A stretch of DNA of 64,000 nucleotides, taken from contig JALHMX010000004.1 in NCBI GenBank assembly GCA_022843825.1, positions 108,349 to 172,348 on the forward strand, written 5' to 3'. A program made the translations under genes and the position numbers. Below the pieces are notes generated by a model. It worked only from the letters and a program-made list of their open reading frames with translations. It had not been told where the DNA came from and did no database searches. The stretch is from Pseudobdellovibrionaceae bacterium (lineage in GTDB: Bacteria > Bdellovibrionota > Bdellovibrionia > Bdellovibrionales > Bdellovibrionaceae). Positions 8,394-17,397 of this stretch are shown piece by piece (position 1 is the stretch's first letter; each line of letters starts with the position of its first letter).

Positions 8394-8765
8394 ATGCTTA
8401 GAGATGTATTAATGCAAAAGGGTCTTTCAAATCGTGAGTCCGAAGTAGCGGAGCTAGTTTCAAAAGGACTTTCAAACAAAGAAGTTGCAAATCAATTATT
8501 TGTAACTGAAAAAACTGTTAAGTTTCACTTAACGAACATTTATAAAAAAATGAATGTTAAATCGAGAGCTCAGCTTATTGTATGGTGCCTACCTCATCTT
8601 GGTTTTGTTGAAAATGAAGCGCGTGTTGAAGCAGCTCAGCCTGCTGGAGCATCAATTTATAATAATCAACCGAATCAACCAGCGACGACGGGTACAGCAA
8701 CAATTACATTGCCAGGTGGCGGTGGAATTGGTCGCAACAATGGTAACTCTGACATTGGCGCGTAG
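8394..8765 (+). CDS. Short LuxR/FixJ-type HTH regulator without receiver domain
   Basis: 123 residues. A complete GerE/LuxR-type helix-turn-helix fills residues 11-65 (LSNRESEVAELVSKGLSNKE, then FVTEKTVKFHLTNIYKKM). There is no receiver or autoinducer domain before it. The rest, about 50 residues, is rich in Ala, Gly, Asn, Pro and Thr and looks disordered. A strong ribosome site (AGGAGAAG) precedes the ATG. It probably binds DNA as a dimer without phosphorylation control. The target genes are unknown. The nearby 15-bp palindrome and the thioesterase gene immediately downstream are the obvious candidates. Confidence 0.85.
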   Translation: MLRDVLMQKGLSNRESEVAELVSKGLSNKEVANQLFVTEKTVKFHLTNIYKKMNVKSRAQLIVWCLPHLGFVENEARVEAAQPAGASIYNNQPNQPATTGTATITLPGGGGIGRNNGNSDIGA

Positions 8766-8815
8766 TCATTCGCTTAGTGGTTCAGTTTTAATTTAGTTTT
8801 AGGTTGGGTCAAACT

Positions 8816-9286
8816 ATGCAAGAGAAAAAAGCGGTTAGCTCCTCTCAAGTAGTTATGACCCAGCTTGTTTTACCGTCACACATTAACGCTATGGATACTA
8901 TATTCGGCGGTGTGATCATGTCATGGATCGATATCACTGCAGCCATTGCTGCTCAAAGACATTCAAATAAAGATGTAGTTACTGCCAGTATTGATAAGCT
9001 TGATTTTATTGCGCCAGTTCGTAAAGGTTGGGTCGTCAATCTTAAGGCTTCAGTCAATTTTACTTCTCGCACGTCCATGGAAGTTGGAGTTCGTGTGGAT
9101 GCAGAAAATCCTCGGACCTCAGAAGTCTTTCATACCGCATCGGCCTATCTTACCTTTGTAGCTATCGGATCAACCGGTAAGCCTATTGAGGTTTGTGGAA
9201 TTCAGCCAGAGACCGATACTGAAATTCGACGTTATAAAGCCGCAGAAAAACGACGGCAACAGCGGTTAGCTAATTTAAAAGTTTAG
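8816..9286 (+). CDS. Acyl-CoA thioesterase, YciA-like hotdog protein
   Basis: Single hotdog-domain thioesterase of the YciA/ACOT type that hydrolyses acyl-CoAs in the cytoplasm, 156 residues from ATG 8816 (a TTG at 8804 is possible). Conserved pattern: TQLVLPSHINAMDTIFGGVI, with the catalytic Asn/Asp-type region, then DFIAPVRKGWVV and SRTSMEVGVRV. It lies 50 bases after the LuxR-type gene and may share its transcript. Its 3' end overlaps the convergent outer-membrane gene by 12 bases. The substrate chain length cannot be told from sequence. The fatty/short-chain acyl-CoA genes elsewhere in the window give a plausible metabolic context. Confidence 0.88.
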   Translation: MQEKKAVSSSQVVMTQLVLPSHINAMDTIFGGVIMSWIDITAAIAAQRHSNKDVVTASIDKLDFIAPVRKGWVVNLKASVNFTSRTSMEVGVRVDAENPRTSEVFHTASAYLTFVAIGSTGKPIEVCGIQPETDTEIRRYKAAEKRRQQRLANLKV

Positions 9287-10060
9287 TCCTAAGATAACAG
9301 AAATATCGAAGAAATCACCGTCTAGACGGGGATAAATAGGAAAAGGCTGTGCACCGCCTTGATCAATTCCACGCTTATTTTCATCAGGAAACTGAACATA
9401 ACGATAAACGCCTTGAAAGCCCACATAGGATCTATTTCTGAGGATCGGAATTTCTATTCCTCCACCAAATTTAAAACCCCACACCTCATCGGCCGAGTCC
9501 GTTAATACATTATCAAGGCTGTAGCTCCGAATATTAAAAGATGTTCCTAGGACGCCGTAAGGATTAAGATCTGCTAATCCTTTAGTGACATTGTCTGTAT
9601 TAAAATAGTATTTAACGTGCAGATCTATAGCATGAATACTTACAGTTCCGTTATAACTTCTAGAGACAGTTGTAAGGGCTTCATTGGTATAACTATTAAA
9701 GCCCACATTATGATCACCCATTGTGTAGGACAGGCCCGCCGCGAGCTGAAGATTAAAGAAGTAGTTGAATTCTGCGCCGTAAGAAAGATTTCCTCTATAA
9801 GCCTGAGCCAATCCTCCCCCGATAAATCCCCGGTAGCCTGCGATAAAAGCTAAGGTGAGGTAGCGTCCATTACGTAAGAAATTGATATCTTCTTCTTCTT
9901 CGGTTTGTTGCTCGTATTCATTGTAATCAGCAAAAGGATCAAAGGACTCGTCAATTTCAATTTCAGTTGAATCTTGAGCGTATGTTTTAGGAATTGGCAT
10001 TATAAAAGTAATGACAAAAAGCATTGTGCATATTTTCGTAATCAGTCTGTTGATACGCAT
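9275..10060 (-). CDS. Outer-membrane beta-barrel protein
   Basis: 261 residues. Signal peptide with cleavage likely after TYA at about residue 28, then an acidic linker (residues 30-60, runs of Glu and Asp). A series of alternating hydrophobic/aromatic strands follows, ending in a C-terminal Phe (VILGLNF), the usual signal for BAM-mediated insertion. This matches 8-10-strand OmpA/OmpW-like barrels, but no specific family is recognised. It is a single gene, divergent from purB, and overlaps the thioesterase tail to tail. Confidence 0.75.
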   Translation of the reverse strand: MRINRLITKICTMLFVITFIMPIPKTYAQDSTEIEIDESFDPFADYNEYEQQTEEEEDINFLRNGRYLTLAFIAGYRGFIGGGLAQAYRGNLSYGAEFNYFFNLQLAAGLSYTMGDHNVGFNSYTNEALTTVSRSYNGTVSIHAIDLHVKYYFNTDNVTKGLADLNPYGVLGTSFNIRSYSLDNVLTDSADEVWGFKFGGGIEIPILRNRSYVGFQGVYRYVQFPDENKRGIDQGGAQPFPIYPRLDGDFFDISVILGLNF

Positions 10061-10117
10061 AATTTATTGAAGCATACTATTAAGGGAGTGCCAATAATAA
10101 AAAAGCTGAGGAATTAA

Positions 10118-11419
10118 ATGATTGAACGTTACCAAACCCCTGAAATGAAAACTTTATTTCAAGAGAAATCACGATTTGAGTACATGCTTATCGTCGAAAA
10201 AACAGTGGCAGAGATTCAGGCGAAGAAGGGTCTAATTCCTCAAGCAGCGGCCGCCAGCATCGCTAAGAAAAGCAAGATCAATCTGGCCCGCATTTATGAA
10301 ATTGAAAATCAAACTAAACATGACGTTATCGCCTTTGTTTCTCAGATTGCAGAGTCGGTCGGTGAACACGGTAAGTACGTACATTTTGGGCTGACAAGCT
10401 CCGATGTTTTAGATACAGCCATGAGCCTGCAAATTCGCGAAGCCTTTAAACTTATTTTAAATGAAGTAAAAGAACTTAAAGGTATAATTAAGGGTCTAGC
10501 GCAAAAACATCAAAAGTCAGTATGTGCGGGGAGAACCCATGGCATTTACGCTGAAATAACCACGTTTGGTTTTAAGCTTATGGGTTTTTTATCTGAACTT
10601 TCTCGAAGTGAAGAAAGGCTGATTCGAGCTCAACAGCAGTTTGAGATTTGCAAACTGAGTGGCGCGGTGGGGACCTCATCTGCTTTGGGATTGGATGTTG
10701 AGGCTGAAGTCGCTGCAAAATTAAAATTAAAACCTGAATATTTTGCTACTCAGGTTGTTCCGCGCGATCGCCACGCGGAAGTTTTTATGTCTTTAGCTTT
10801 TACCGCCTCTTTTTTAGAACGATTAGCGATAGAGTTACGTCATTTGCAGCGCACTGAGGTTAATGAAGTGGTTGAAGGTTTTGATCCGAAGCAAAAAGGC
10901 TCTTCAGCGATGCCTCACAAAAAGAATCCGATCAGTGGTGAAAATATTACGGGACTAAGTCGGCTTATTAAAGGCTATGCCTGGACAGCTATGGAAAATA
11001 TTCCGCTTTGGCATGAACGAGACATCAGTCATTCTTCCAATGAGCGAATTATTTTTGGCGACGCCTTCACCGCAACTCATTACAGCTTACGTCGCATGAA
11101 AACGCTTTTAGAAAAACTTTTTGTCAATAAAGGCATGATGAAAGAAAATACCTATAAAATGGGCGGAGTGCTTTACAGTTCTCATCTGCTCAATCATTTA
11201 GTAGCGAAGCATGGGCTGTCCAGAGAAGAGGCCTACCGCCTTATTCAAAAAGCGGCTTTCGATTTAGGCGTCAATGAATCATTAGGAGATAAAATTCTAA
11301 GATCGAAAGACTTTAAAAAGTATTTTACCACAGCAGAAATAAAAAGCATTTTTTCAGGGGAAAGACACCTTAACTCTATTCAACAGCGTATAAAAAAATA
11401 TGAAAAAAACATCTCTTAA
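10118..11419 (+). CDS. purB: Adenylosuccinate lyase
   Basis: Catalyses two fumarate-releasing steps of purine synthesis: SAICAR to AICAR and adenylosuccinate to AMP. 433 residues, usual length. The fumarase/aspartase superfamily signature GSSAMPHKKNP is at about 261-271. HFGLTSSDVLDTA and AGRTHGIYAEITTFG are the other two conserved regions, carrying active-site residues. The start ATG follows a GAGGAATTAA ribosome site. The last 20 bases overlap the start of the ldcA-like gene in another frame, indicating translational coupling. The gene is the head of a five-gene same-strand run to mutS. Confidence 0.96.
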   Translation: MIERYQTPEMKTLFQEKSRFEYMLIVEKTVAEIQAKKGLIPQAAAASIAKKSKINLARIYEIENQTKHDVIAFVSQIAESVGEHGKYVHFGLTSSDVLDTAMSLQIREAFKLILNEVKELKGIIKGLAQKHQKSVCAGRTHGIYAEITTFGFKLMGFLSELSRSEERLIRAQQQFEICKLSGAVGTSSALGLDVEAEVAAKLKLKPEYFATQVVPRDRHAEVFMSLAFTASFLERLAIELRHLQRTEVNEVVEGFDPKQKGSSAMPHKKNPISGENITGLSRLIKGYAWTAMENIPLWHERDISHSSNERIIFGDAFTATHYSLRRMKTLLEKLFVNKGMMKENTYKMGGVLYSSHLLNHLVAKHGLSREEAYRLIQKAAFDLGVNESLGDKILRSKDFKKYFTTAEIKSIFSGERHLNSIQQRIKKYEKNIS

Positions 11420-12347
11420 AGAAACAATCTATCTTAAAAAAGGTGATATTATTGATATTGTGGCGCCGGCCAGCGCTCCATCAGTTGATGAGTTGGAGTA
11501 TGCTATCGCCTGGCTAAGGCAGCAAGGGTACGAGCCTCGTCTGCCTGAAGACTTGCTTAATCCACAGTTTTATTTGGCGAATACTGATCAAAAAAGATTT
11601 GAACATCTTAAAAAAGCATTAACGAATAATACTTCTAAAGTAGTGTGGTGTTTGCGCGGAGGTTATGGATCGATCAGATTAGTGCCGGAGCTATTAAAAC
11701 TTAAAAAGCCACCAGAGAAGTTTTTCATAGGACTTAGTGACATTACAATCATACATCATTTTTTGAATCAAAAATGGAACTGGAAAACTATACATGGACC
11801 TATTTTTGCGCGAGCCCTTCAAGCGCAACGTCGCCCCGAAGACTATGATGATTTATTTGGACTGTTGACGGGCACAAAAGAGGTTATTGAATTCAAGAAC
11901 TTAATTCCATTGAATCCAGTGGCCTATCAGTTTCAACAGCAAAAACGAAAAAAAATAATCATAGGAAAAGTTAAGGGGGGTAATTTATGCACCTACTGTT
12001 CACTATTGGGAACTAAGCTACATCCTAAGAGCAAAAATCACTTTCTATTTTTTGAAGATATATCGGAACGCGGTTATAAAGTTGACCGCATGTTAAACCA
12101 GTTGGCCTTAAGTGGTGTATTTAATCACTGTCGAGGAGTATTTTTTGGGGATATTATTAAGGCCGAAGAAGTCGATGGGACTAATTTAGTTTGGCCGGTG
12201 ATAGAAAGTTTTTTTAAAAAATATAAGTTTCCTGTTTTTCGTGGAGTTGACTCTGATCATTCGGGACATCAGCGTCCATTGTATTTAAACACAAAGGCTG
12301 AACTGGTTTTAAATGAGACGGTCACTTTAAGAGTTAATAGTAAATAA
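11400..12347 (+). CDS. ldcA: LD-carboxypeptidase, peptidase family S66
   Basis: Cleaves the terminal D-Ala from murein tetrapeptides in the cytoplasm, giving the tripeptide reused by Mpl. 315 residues, typical for the family. Expected elements: VAPASAP near the N-terminus, CLRGGYGSIRL (oxyanion region, about 84-93), GLSDIT with nucleophile Ser113, FFEDI with Glu219, and SGHQRPL with His290, completing the Ser-Glu-His triad. The start lies inside the 3' end of purB (20-base overlap). The position two genes before mpl strongly supports a peptidoglycan recycling role. MccF-like immunity proteins share the fold but lack this context. Confidence 0.88.
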   Translation: MKKTSLKETIYLKKGDIIDIVAPASAPSVDELEYAIAWLRQQGYEPRLPEDLLNPQFYLANTDQKRFEHLKKALTNNTSKVVWCLRGGYGSIRLVPELLKLKKPPEKFFIGLSDITIIHHFLNQKWNWKTIHGPIFARALQAQRRPEDYDDLFGLLTGTKEVIEFKNLIPLNPVAYQFQQQKRKKIIIGKVKGGNLCTYCSLLGTKLHPKSKNHFLFFEDISERGYKVDRMLNQLALSGVFNHCRGVFFGDIIKAEEVDGTNLVWPVIESFFKKYKFPVFRGVDSDHSGHQRPLYLNTKAELVLNETVTLRVNSK

Positions 12348-12372
12348 TAAGTTAGTTAAAGGAACAATAAGA

Positions 12373-13449
12373 ATGTATATGAAACACACAAGTTTTGAAT
12401 TGTCTCTTGTAGATAAAGTGACTAATGCGATACCGGACGTAACTCCAGGCGTGGTGGTAAGATCTTATCACAGCGGGCGTTTGATTTGCGATGTGGCAGT
12501 AGGAAATACCTATCCCCATTATGATATGGCTTCTTTAACAAAAATTATATTTACTCAGCAAGCGATGATGGAAGCTTTTGATAAAGGTCATTGGAATTTT
12601 GAAAGCAAGGTCGTCGACTTTATTCCGTCCTTTTTTGATGCCCAAATGACAGTTAAGTCTTTATTAACTCATACTTCGCAATTAGACTGGTGGAAGCCTT
12701 TTTTTCGTAGCTTGGTCGTTCAGGGGCAAGAGCCTTCAGATTGGCAGCAACAGCGATCAAAAATATTCGAGCTTTTAAATCAATCCTCTAACATTAAAAA
12801 AAGTGAAAAGGCGTTATATTCGGATTTGGGATTTTTAGTTTTAGGTTTTATATTAGAAAAAATTCATCAAAAAAGTCTTTTAGATGTTTGGTATAGTATT
12901 AAGGAAAAGCATTATTCGCATTCCACTATGGATTTTCACGTCAATAACAAGCCTATTTATGCTCAAGATCTTTATGCGCCGACTGAGTTTTGTCAGTACA
13001 GACAACGCTCCTTAAGGGGTGAAGTTCATGATGAGAACACCTGGGCTTTAGGTGGAGTTTCTACCCACGCAGGATTGTTTGGCAGTATAGATGATCTTGC
13101 TAGCTATGGAATGACGATGCGCTCACAGCTTCAAGGAATAGCAACTTATAGTGTTCGTCAAAAAACGGCGCAACTTTTTTCTAAGCGAGCCATTTCTGAA
13201 GACGTGGGTGATTGGGCCGTTGGGTATATGATGCCAACTGAGGGAGTAGCCAGTTGTGGTCATATGTTCTCTCCCAACTCAGTGGGACACACGGGTTTTA
13301 CAGGAACTTCTTGTTGGTATGATCCCAAGATAGATTTATTAGTCGTTATTTTAAGTAATCGAGTGCATTATGGCCGAGAAAATAAAAGCTTCGCGAATTT
13401 GCGGCCACAAATCCACAATTGGATTGCAGAGGGAATTCCGAAAAGATAA
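12373..13449 (+). CDS. Serine hydrolase of the beta-lactamase / PBP-like family
   Basis: 358 residues with the three active-site motifs of class C beta-lactamase-like hydrolases: SLTK (Ser54-Lys57), YSD (Tyr149-Asp151) and HTG (His306-Gly308). No signal peptide is visible, so it is probably cytoplasmic. That argues against a beta-lactamase and for a D-aminopeptidase, esterase or a peptidase acting on imported muropeptides. It stands between ldcA and mpl in the same operon (25 and 18 base gaps), which suggests a third step in processing murein peptides. The exact substrate is unknown. Confidence 0.82.
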   Translation: MYMKHTSFELSLVDKVTNAIPDVTPGVVVRSYHSGRLICDVAVGNTYPHYDMASLTKIIFTQQAMMEAFDKGHWNFESKVVDFIPSFFDAQMTVKSLLTHTSQLDWWKPFFRSLVVQGQEPSDWQQQRSKIFELLNQSSNIKKSEKALYSDLGFLVLGFILEKIHQKSLLDVWYSIKEKHYSHSTMDFHVNNKPIYAQDLYAPTEFCQYRQRSLRGEVHDENTWALGGVSTHAGLFGSIDDLASYGMTMRSQLQGIATYSVRQKTAQLFSKRAISEDVGDWAVGYMMPTEGVASCGHMFSPNSVGHTGFTGTSCWYDPKIDLLVVILSNRVHYGRENKSFANLRPQIHNWIAEGIPKR

Positions 13450-13467
13450 TAGATAAAGGAACACTCA

Positions 13468-14910
13468 ATGGAAGTAAACAAACACTCGTTAAATCAACTT
13501 AAAAAAGGTGCGCACATTCATCTGATGGGCATTTGCGGAACGGCCATGGCGTCCTTGGCCGGACTATTAAAAGATCAGGATTTTAAAATCACAGGAAGTG
13601 ATTCTCACCCGTACCCACCTATGTCCACACAGATTGAAAGTCTTGGAATTAAAATTCAAAAGCCCTATGCAGCAGAAAATTTAAACCCTAGGCCTGATTT
13701 TGTAATTGTAGGGAATGTGATATCAGCGAATAACCTTGAAGCTGTTGAGATGAATAGGCTGCAAATTCCGCATGGTTCATTGCCGCAAGCCATGGGTGAA
13801 TTCATCATTGCGCAGAGGAACTCATATGTCATCTCAGGTACGCACGGGAAAACAACCACCACGTCTATGGTTGCTTGGATTCTGGATCAGGCGGGATATC
13901 ACCCAGGTTTTTTGATTGGAGGAATTCCTAAAAATTTTGAGCGTAGTTTTAGGAATCCAATAAAACCAGAAAGCCCTTTTGTGATCGAGGGCGACGAATA
14001 CGATACCGCGTATTTTGATAAAGTGCCCAAGTTTGTGCATTACCGGCCTCAGCAAGTGATTTTAACTTCTGTAGAGTTTGATCATGCCGATATTTACAAA
14101 GATTTTGATCACGTTAAATCCGCTTTCATACAACTTATGAATTTAATTTCTGCAAATGGAAATTTTATATATTGGGGGGATGACCCTCATGTTTCAGAAG
14201 TGGCTGCTCACTGCAAAATTAAAAATAAATTTTCCTTTGGTTTTGACCCAAACAATCATTTTGTTATAAATATTTTAAAACAAGATGAGAAGTCTTCGCT
14301 GTTTAATATTATTCAAAATCAAAAAGAATTACTGCAAATCGAAATTTTCTCGATTGGTAAATACAATATATTAAATGCGGCATCGGCAGCTTTGATTACT
14401 TATCTTAACGGAGTTAAAACTTCTGATATCATTGAATCACTAAAAAAATTCCAGGGAGTTAAACGTCGGCAAGAAGTGCTGGGTGAATTTAAAGGTATTA
14501 CTTTAATTGAAGATTTTGCTCACCATCCTACAGCAGTTAAGCAAACCATAGAAGCCGTTCAAAAAAAATATCCTCATAGAAAAGTTTTCTCTGTTTTTGA
14601 ACCCCGGTCAGCCACATCACGCCGAAAAGTTTTTCAGCAAGATTATTTAAATGCCTTTAAGCAAGCGCAGGAGTCCATTATTGCTGAAGCCTTTGATCAA
14701 ACGAAGTTAAATGAGGGTGATAGGTTCTCTTCGCAAGAACTTGTTGATGAGCTTAAACAAAGTGGGCACTCCTCTCAGTGTATGAAGTCAGCAGATGAAA
14801 TTGTTAAGTATCTGGCTCAAAAAGCTCAGTCTTCAGACATTATTCTAATTATGAGTAACGGTGGCTTCGACGGCATCTACCAAAAGTTAATTTCCCGCCT
14901 TAAAAATTAG
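13468..14910 (+). CDS. mpl: UDP-MurNAc:tripeptide ligase Mpl
   Basis: Attaches the recovered L-Ala-gamma-D-Glu-meso-DAP tripeptide to UDP-MurNAc, bypassing MurC, MurD and MurE. 480 residues, near the usual 450-460. A Rossmann-like start, HLMGICGTAMASLAGLLK, is followed by the Mur-ligase ATP loop SGTHGKTTTTSM (about 123-134), then IEGDEYDTAYFDK, FAHHPTAV and VFEPRSATSRR. The EGDEYDTAYFDK and FEPRS elements separate Mpl from MurC. The ribosome site AAAGGA precedes the ATG. Together with the upstream LD-carboxypeptidase it implies meso-DAP peptidoglycan recycling. Confidence 0.93.
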   Translation: MEVNKHSLNQLKKGAHIHLMGICGTAMASLAGLLKDQDFKITGSDSHPYPPMSTQIESLGIKIQKPYAAENLNPRPDFVIVGNVISANNLEAVEMNRLQIPHGSLPQAMGEFIIAQRNSYVISGTHGKTTTTSMVAWILDQAGYHPGFLIGGIPKNFERSFRNPIKPESPFVIEGDEYDTAYFDKVPKFVHYRPQQVILTSVEFDHADIYKDFDHVKSAFIQLMNLISANGNFIYWGDDPHVSEVAAHCKIKNKFSFGFDPNNHFVINILKQDEKSSLFNIIQNQKELLQIEIFSIGKYNILNAASAALITYLNGVKTSDIIESLKKFQGVKRRQEVLGEFKGITLIEDFAHHPTAVKQTIEAVQKKYPHRKVFSVFEPRSATSRRKVFQQDYLNAFKQAQESIIAEAFDQTKLNEGDRFSSQELVDELKQSGHSSQCMKSADEIVKYLAQKAQSSDIILIMSNGGFDGIYQKLISRLKN

Positions 14911-14913
14911 CTA

Positions 14914-14974
14914 AAAAGGGGTCAGGCCCCCTTTCGTGTCGCACTGCTTACAGGAATGTAGCCTGACCCCTTTT
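14914..14974. repeat. REP-like palindromic element, copy 1
   Basis: AAAAGGGGTCAGGC (14914-14927) is repeated in perfect inversion as GCCTGACCCCTTTT (14961-14974), with 33 bases between. The left unit also folds on itself: AAAGGGG, loop TCAGGC, CCCCTTT. The core GGGTCAGGC recurs at 28.3 and 40.3 kb, and a RAYT gene is present at 33.6 kb. It fills the space between mpl and mutS and could also end the mpl transcript. Confidence 0.75.
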
Positions 14975-14990
14975 ATACTACAACAGTTCT

Positions 14991-17396
14991 ATGGCTAAAG
15001 AACTCACCCCGTTAATGAAGCAATACTGGGAAATTAAATCACTTCACAAAGATAAAATTCTTTTATTTCGTATGGGTGATTTTTTTGAAATGTTTTATGA
15101 TGATGCCACAACCGCAGCGCCTATTTTAGGGATTACGCTAACGCAAAGGAATAAAAAATCTGAAGACTCAACTCCTATGTGTGGAATGCCCCATCATTCA
15201 GTGGCTGGACCCATTAATAAATTATTGAGTGCGGGTTATAAGGTCGCCTTATGTGATCAAATCGAAGATCCTAAATTAGCCAAAGGGATTGTTAAACGGG
15301 CCGTGACGCGTATTTTAACTCCCGGTATGGTTTATGATTCTGATAATCTTAAATCTACCGAATCCCACTACATTTGCTCTTATGATAATAAGTCCATCAG
15401 CTTAGTCGATACGACCACGGGCGAAAGTTTCTATTTCTCAAACCTAACTGAACAGCAACGAGAACAGGTGTTCTCTATTTTGCCTATCGCCGAGTTAGTT
15501 CTTCCTTCAGATATTCAACCGGAACAGAAAATGCTTCAAACCACGGTGCATACCGTATTTGATATTATAGATAAAGAAGGCGATCATGCTCTGCCAGAGT
15601 CGGCCTTAAGATTATTGGCCTATGTTAAAAGTTTATCTCAAGCTAATATTAATAAAGTTTTACAGCCCTTTGAAGAGCGCAGTTTGCAGGGGCGCTTAAA
15701 TTTAAATTTTAATACCATTAAGCATTTAGAAATTTTCACCAATTACAAGGGTGAGGAAAAAGGAAGTTTATATTCAGCGGTGAATAAAACTTTAACTTCA
15801 GCCGGAGCCCGCCTCCTTCGTCAGTGGTTGCGCTTTCCATTGCTAGACGCTGAGGTGATTTTAAAACGGCAATATTATATAACTTATTTTCGGGATAACT
15901 TATTTGAACTAAAAAAAACTCGCGAAATTTTTCCTAAAATGGGAGATATCGAAAGGCGACTGGCTAAAATTGCGCTTCCTCAGCGACACGGCCGCGATTT
16001 AACATCATTAGCCGAATCGGTGCTGGCGGGTCTTGGTGTATTGGAGATATCACAAGCTCACTTGCAGGTCGCACAAAACTTAAATACTTCCGGCTTATCA
16101 GCATTAGCTCAAACCATTTTGAATACCATTGTTGAAGATGCTCCCTTGGCGACGAAGCAAGGAAACATTATTAAAACTGGCGTAAGCCAAGAGCTGGATG
16201 AAATCATAGCGCTGGCCACCAATGCCCAGGGGCTGGTGACAGGACTTGAAACTAAAGAGCGCGAACTGACCGGAATATCTTCACTTAAAATAAGATATAA
16301 CAACGTTTTTGGTTTTTATATTGAAGTGACCAATGCTCATAAAGATAAAGTTCCGTCACGCTATCAACGAAAACAAACATTAACCAATGCTGAAAGATAC
16401 TGCACTGATGAGTTGATTGAGTTAGAGAGAAAAGTGCTTTCGGCCCAGACTCGTCGAAATGAAATTGAGTTTGCAATTTTTGAAGATCTTTGTGAGCAAA
16501 TATTAAATCAGGCGACGGATTTAATTAAGTTAGCAAAAATATGTAGCGAACTTGATGTTTACAGTAGTCTTGCTTGGTTGAGCTTAGAGGAAAGTTATTG
16601 CAAACCAGTTCTATTAAAAAATGGGATTTTAAACTTAAAAGATTCTCGTCATCCCGTGGTGGAACAGTTTCAGCGAAGTGAAAGTCAAATTTCTAGATTT
16701 ATCGCAAATAATATCTCTTTAAGTCCGCAGGATTGTTATTTGATCACAGGTCCTAATATGGCCGGTAAATCCACTTTAATGCGTCAAGTGGCCTTAACGG
16801 CAATATTGGCGCAAATGGGATCATATGTTCCTGCCAGTGAAGCCCAAGTTCCCATTTATGATGCGATCTTTACGCGAATCGGAGCCAGTGATCAGCTGAC
16901 GGAAGGGCTTTCGACTTTTATGGTAGAAATGACTGAGACCGCAGAAATGTTGCACAAGGCTGGTCCGAATTCATTACTTATTTTAGATGAAGTGGGGCGC
17001 GGCACTTCGACTTTTGACGGTTTATGTTTGGCCCAATCCATTTTAGAGTATATTCTTAAAAATATAAAATCGCATGTGATGTTTGCAACTCATTATCACG
17101 AGTTAGTAGCGATAGATCAAAAATTCTCTCAAGTTAAAAATGTTCATATGCAAATTCATGAGAATAAAGGTCAAATTCAATTCTTATATTTATTACGACC
17201 TGGCCCTGCGCAAAAAAGCTATGGTATTCAGGTGGCAGAATTAGCCGGTATACCCTCTGAGATTATTCAAAAAGCCACTCAGCTGTTAAAAACTTACGAA
17301 AATGAAAATACGGCAGACCGTCCACGATCCTCAATGATCACAGGTCCTAAAGTTAAAGAAAACACTATAGATCAAATGAGTCTTTTCCGTTCTTAA
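14991..17396 (+). CDS. mutS: DNA mismatch repair protein MutS
   Basis: Recognises mismatches and small loops and starts repair with MutL. 801 residues, somewhat shorter than the 850-870 of gamma-proteobacterial MutS. The mismatch-reading Phe-X-Glu is at 31-33 (FFEMF) in the N-terminal domain. The core, clamp and ATPase domains follow, with Walker A GPNMAGKST (587-595), the ST(T/F)MVEM segment, and LLILDEVGRGTSTFDG with Walker B. The C-terminus has the short DQMSLF tail. The start at 14991 has no obvious ribosome site and lies just after a REP-like element. It ends one base before the convergent Uup gene, leaving no room for a separate terminator. Confidence 0.96.
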   Translation: MAKELTPLMKQYWEIKSLHKDKILLFRMGDFFEMFYDDATTAAPILGITLTQRNKKSEDSTPMCGMPHHSVAGPINKLLSAGYKVALCDQIEDPKLAKGIVKRAVTRILTPGMVYDSDNLKSTESHYICSYDNKSISLVDTTTGESFYFSNLTEQQREQVFSILPIAELVLPSDIQPEQKMLQTTVHTVFDIIDKEGDHALPESALRLLAYVKSLSQANINKVLQPFEERSLQGRLNLNFNTIKHLEIFTNYKGEEKGSLYSAVNKTLTSAGARLLRQWLRFPLLDAEVILKRQYYITYFRDNLFELKKTREIFPKMGDIERRLAKIALPQRHGRDLTSLAESVLAGLGVLEISQAHLQVAQNLNTSGLSALAQTILNTIVEDAPLATKQGNIIKTGVSQELDEIIALATNAQGLVTGLETKERELTGISSLKIRYNNVFGFYIEVTNAHKDKVPSRYQRKQTLTNAERYCTDELIELERKVLSAQTRRNEIEFAIFEDLCEQILNQATDLIKLAKICSELDVYSSLAWLSLEESYCKPVLLKNGILNLKDSRHPVVEQFQRSESQISRFIANNISLSPQDCYLITGPNMAGKSTLMRQVALTAILAQMGSYVPASEAQVPIYDAIFTRIGASDQLTEGLSTFMVEMTETAEMLHKAGPNSLLILDEVGRGTSTFDGLCLAQSILEYILKNIKSHVMFATHYHELVAIDQKFSQVKNVHMQIHENKGQIQFLYLLRPGPAQKSYGIQVAELAGIPSEIIQKATQLLKTYENENTADRPRSSMITGPKVKENTIDQMSLFRS

Positions 17397-17397
17397 T

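Noticed and set aside
12373..13449. Class C beta-lactamase (antibiotic resistance)
   Set aside because: No signal peptide and a recycling operon context; family motifs alone do not show lactamase activity.
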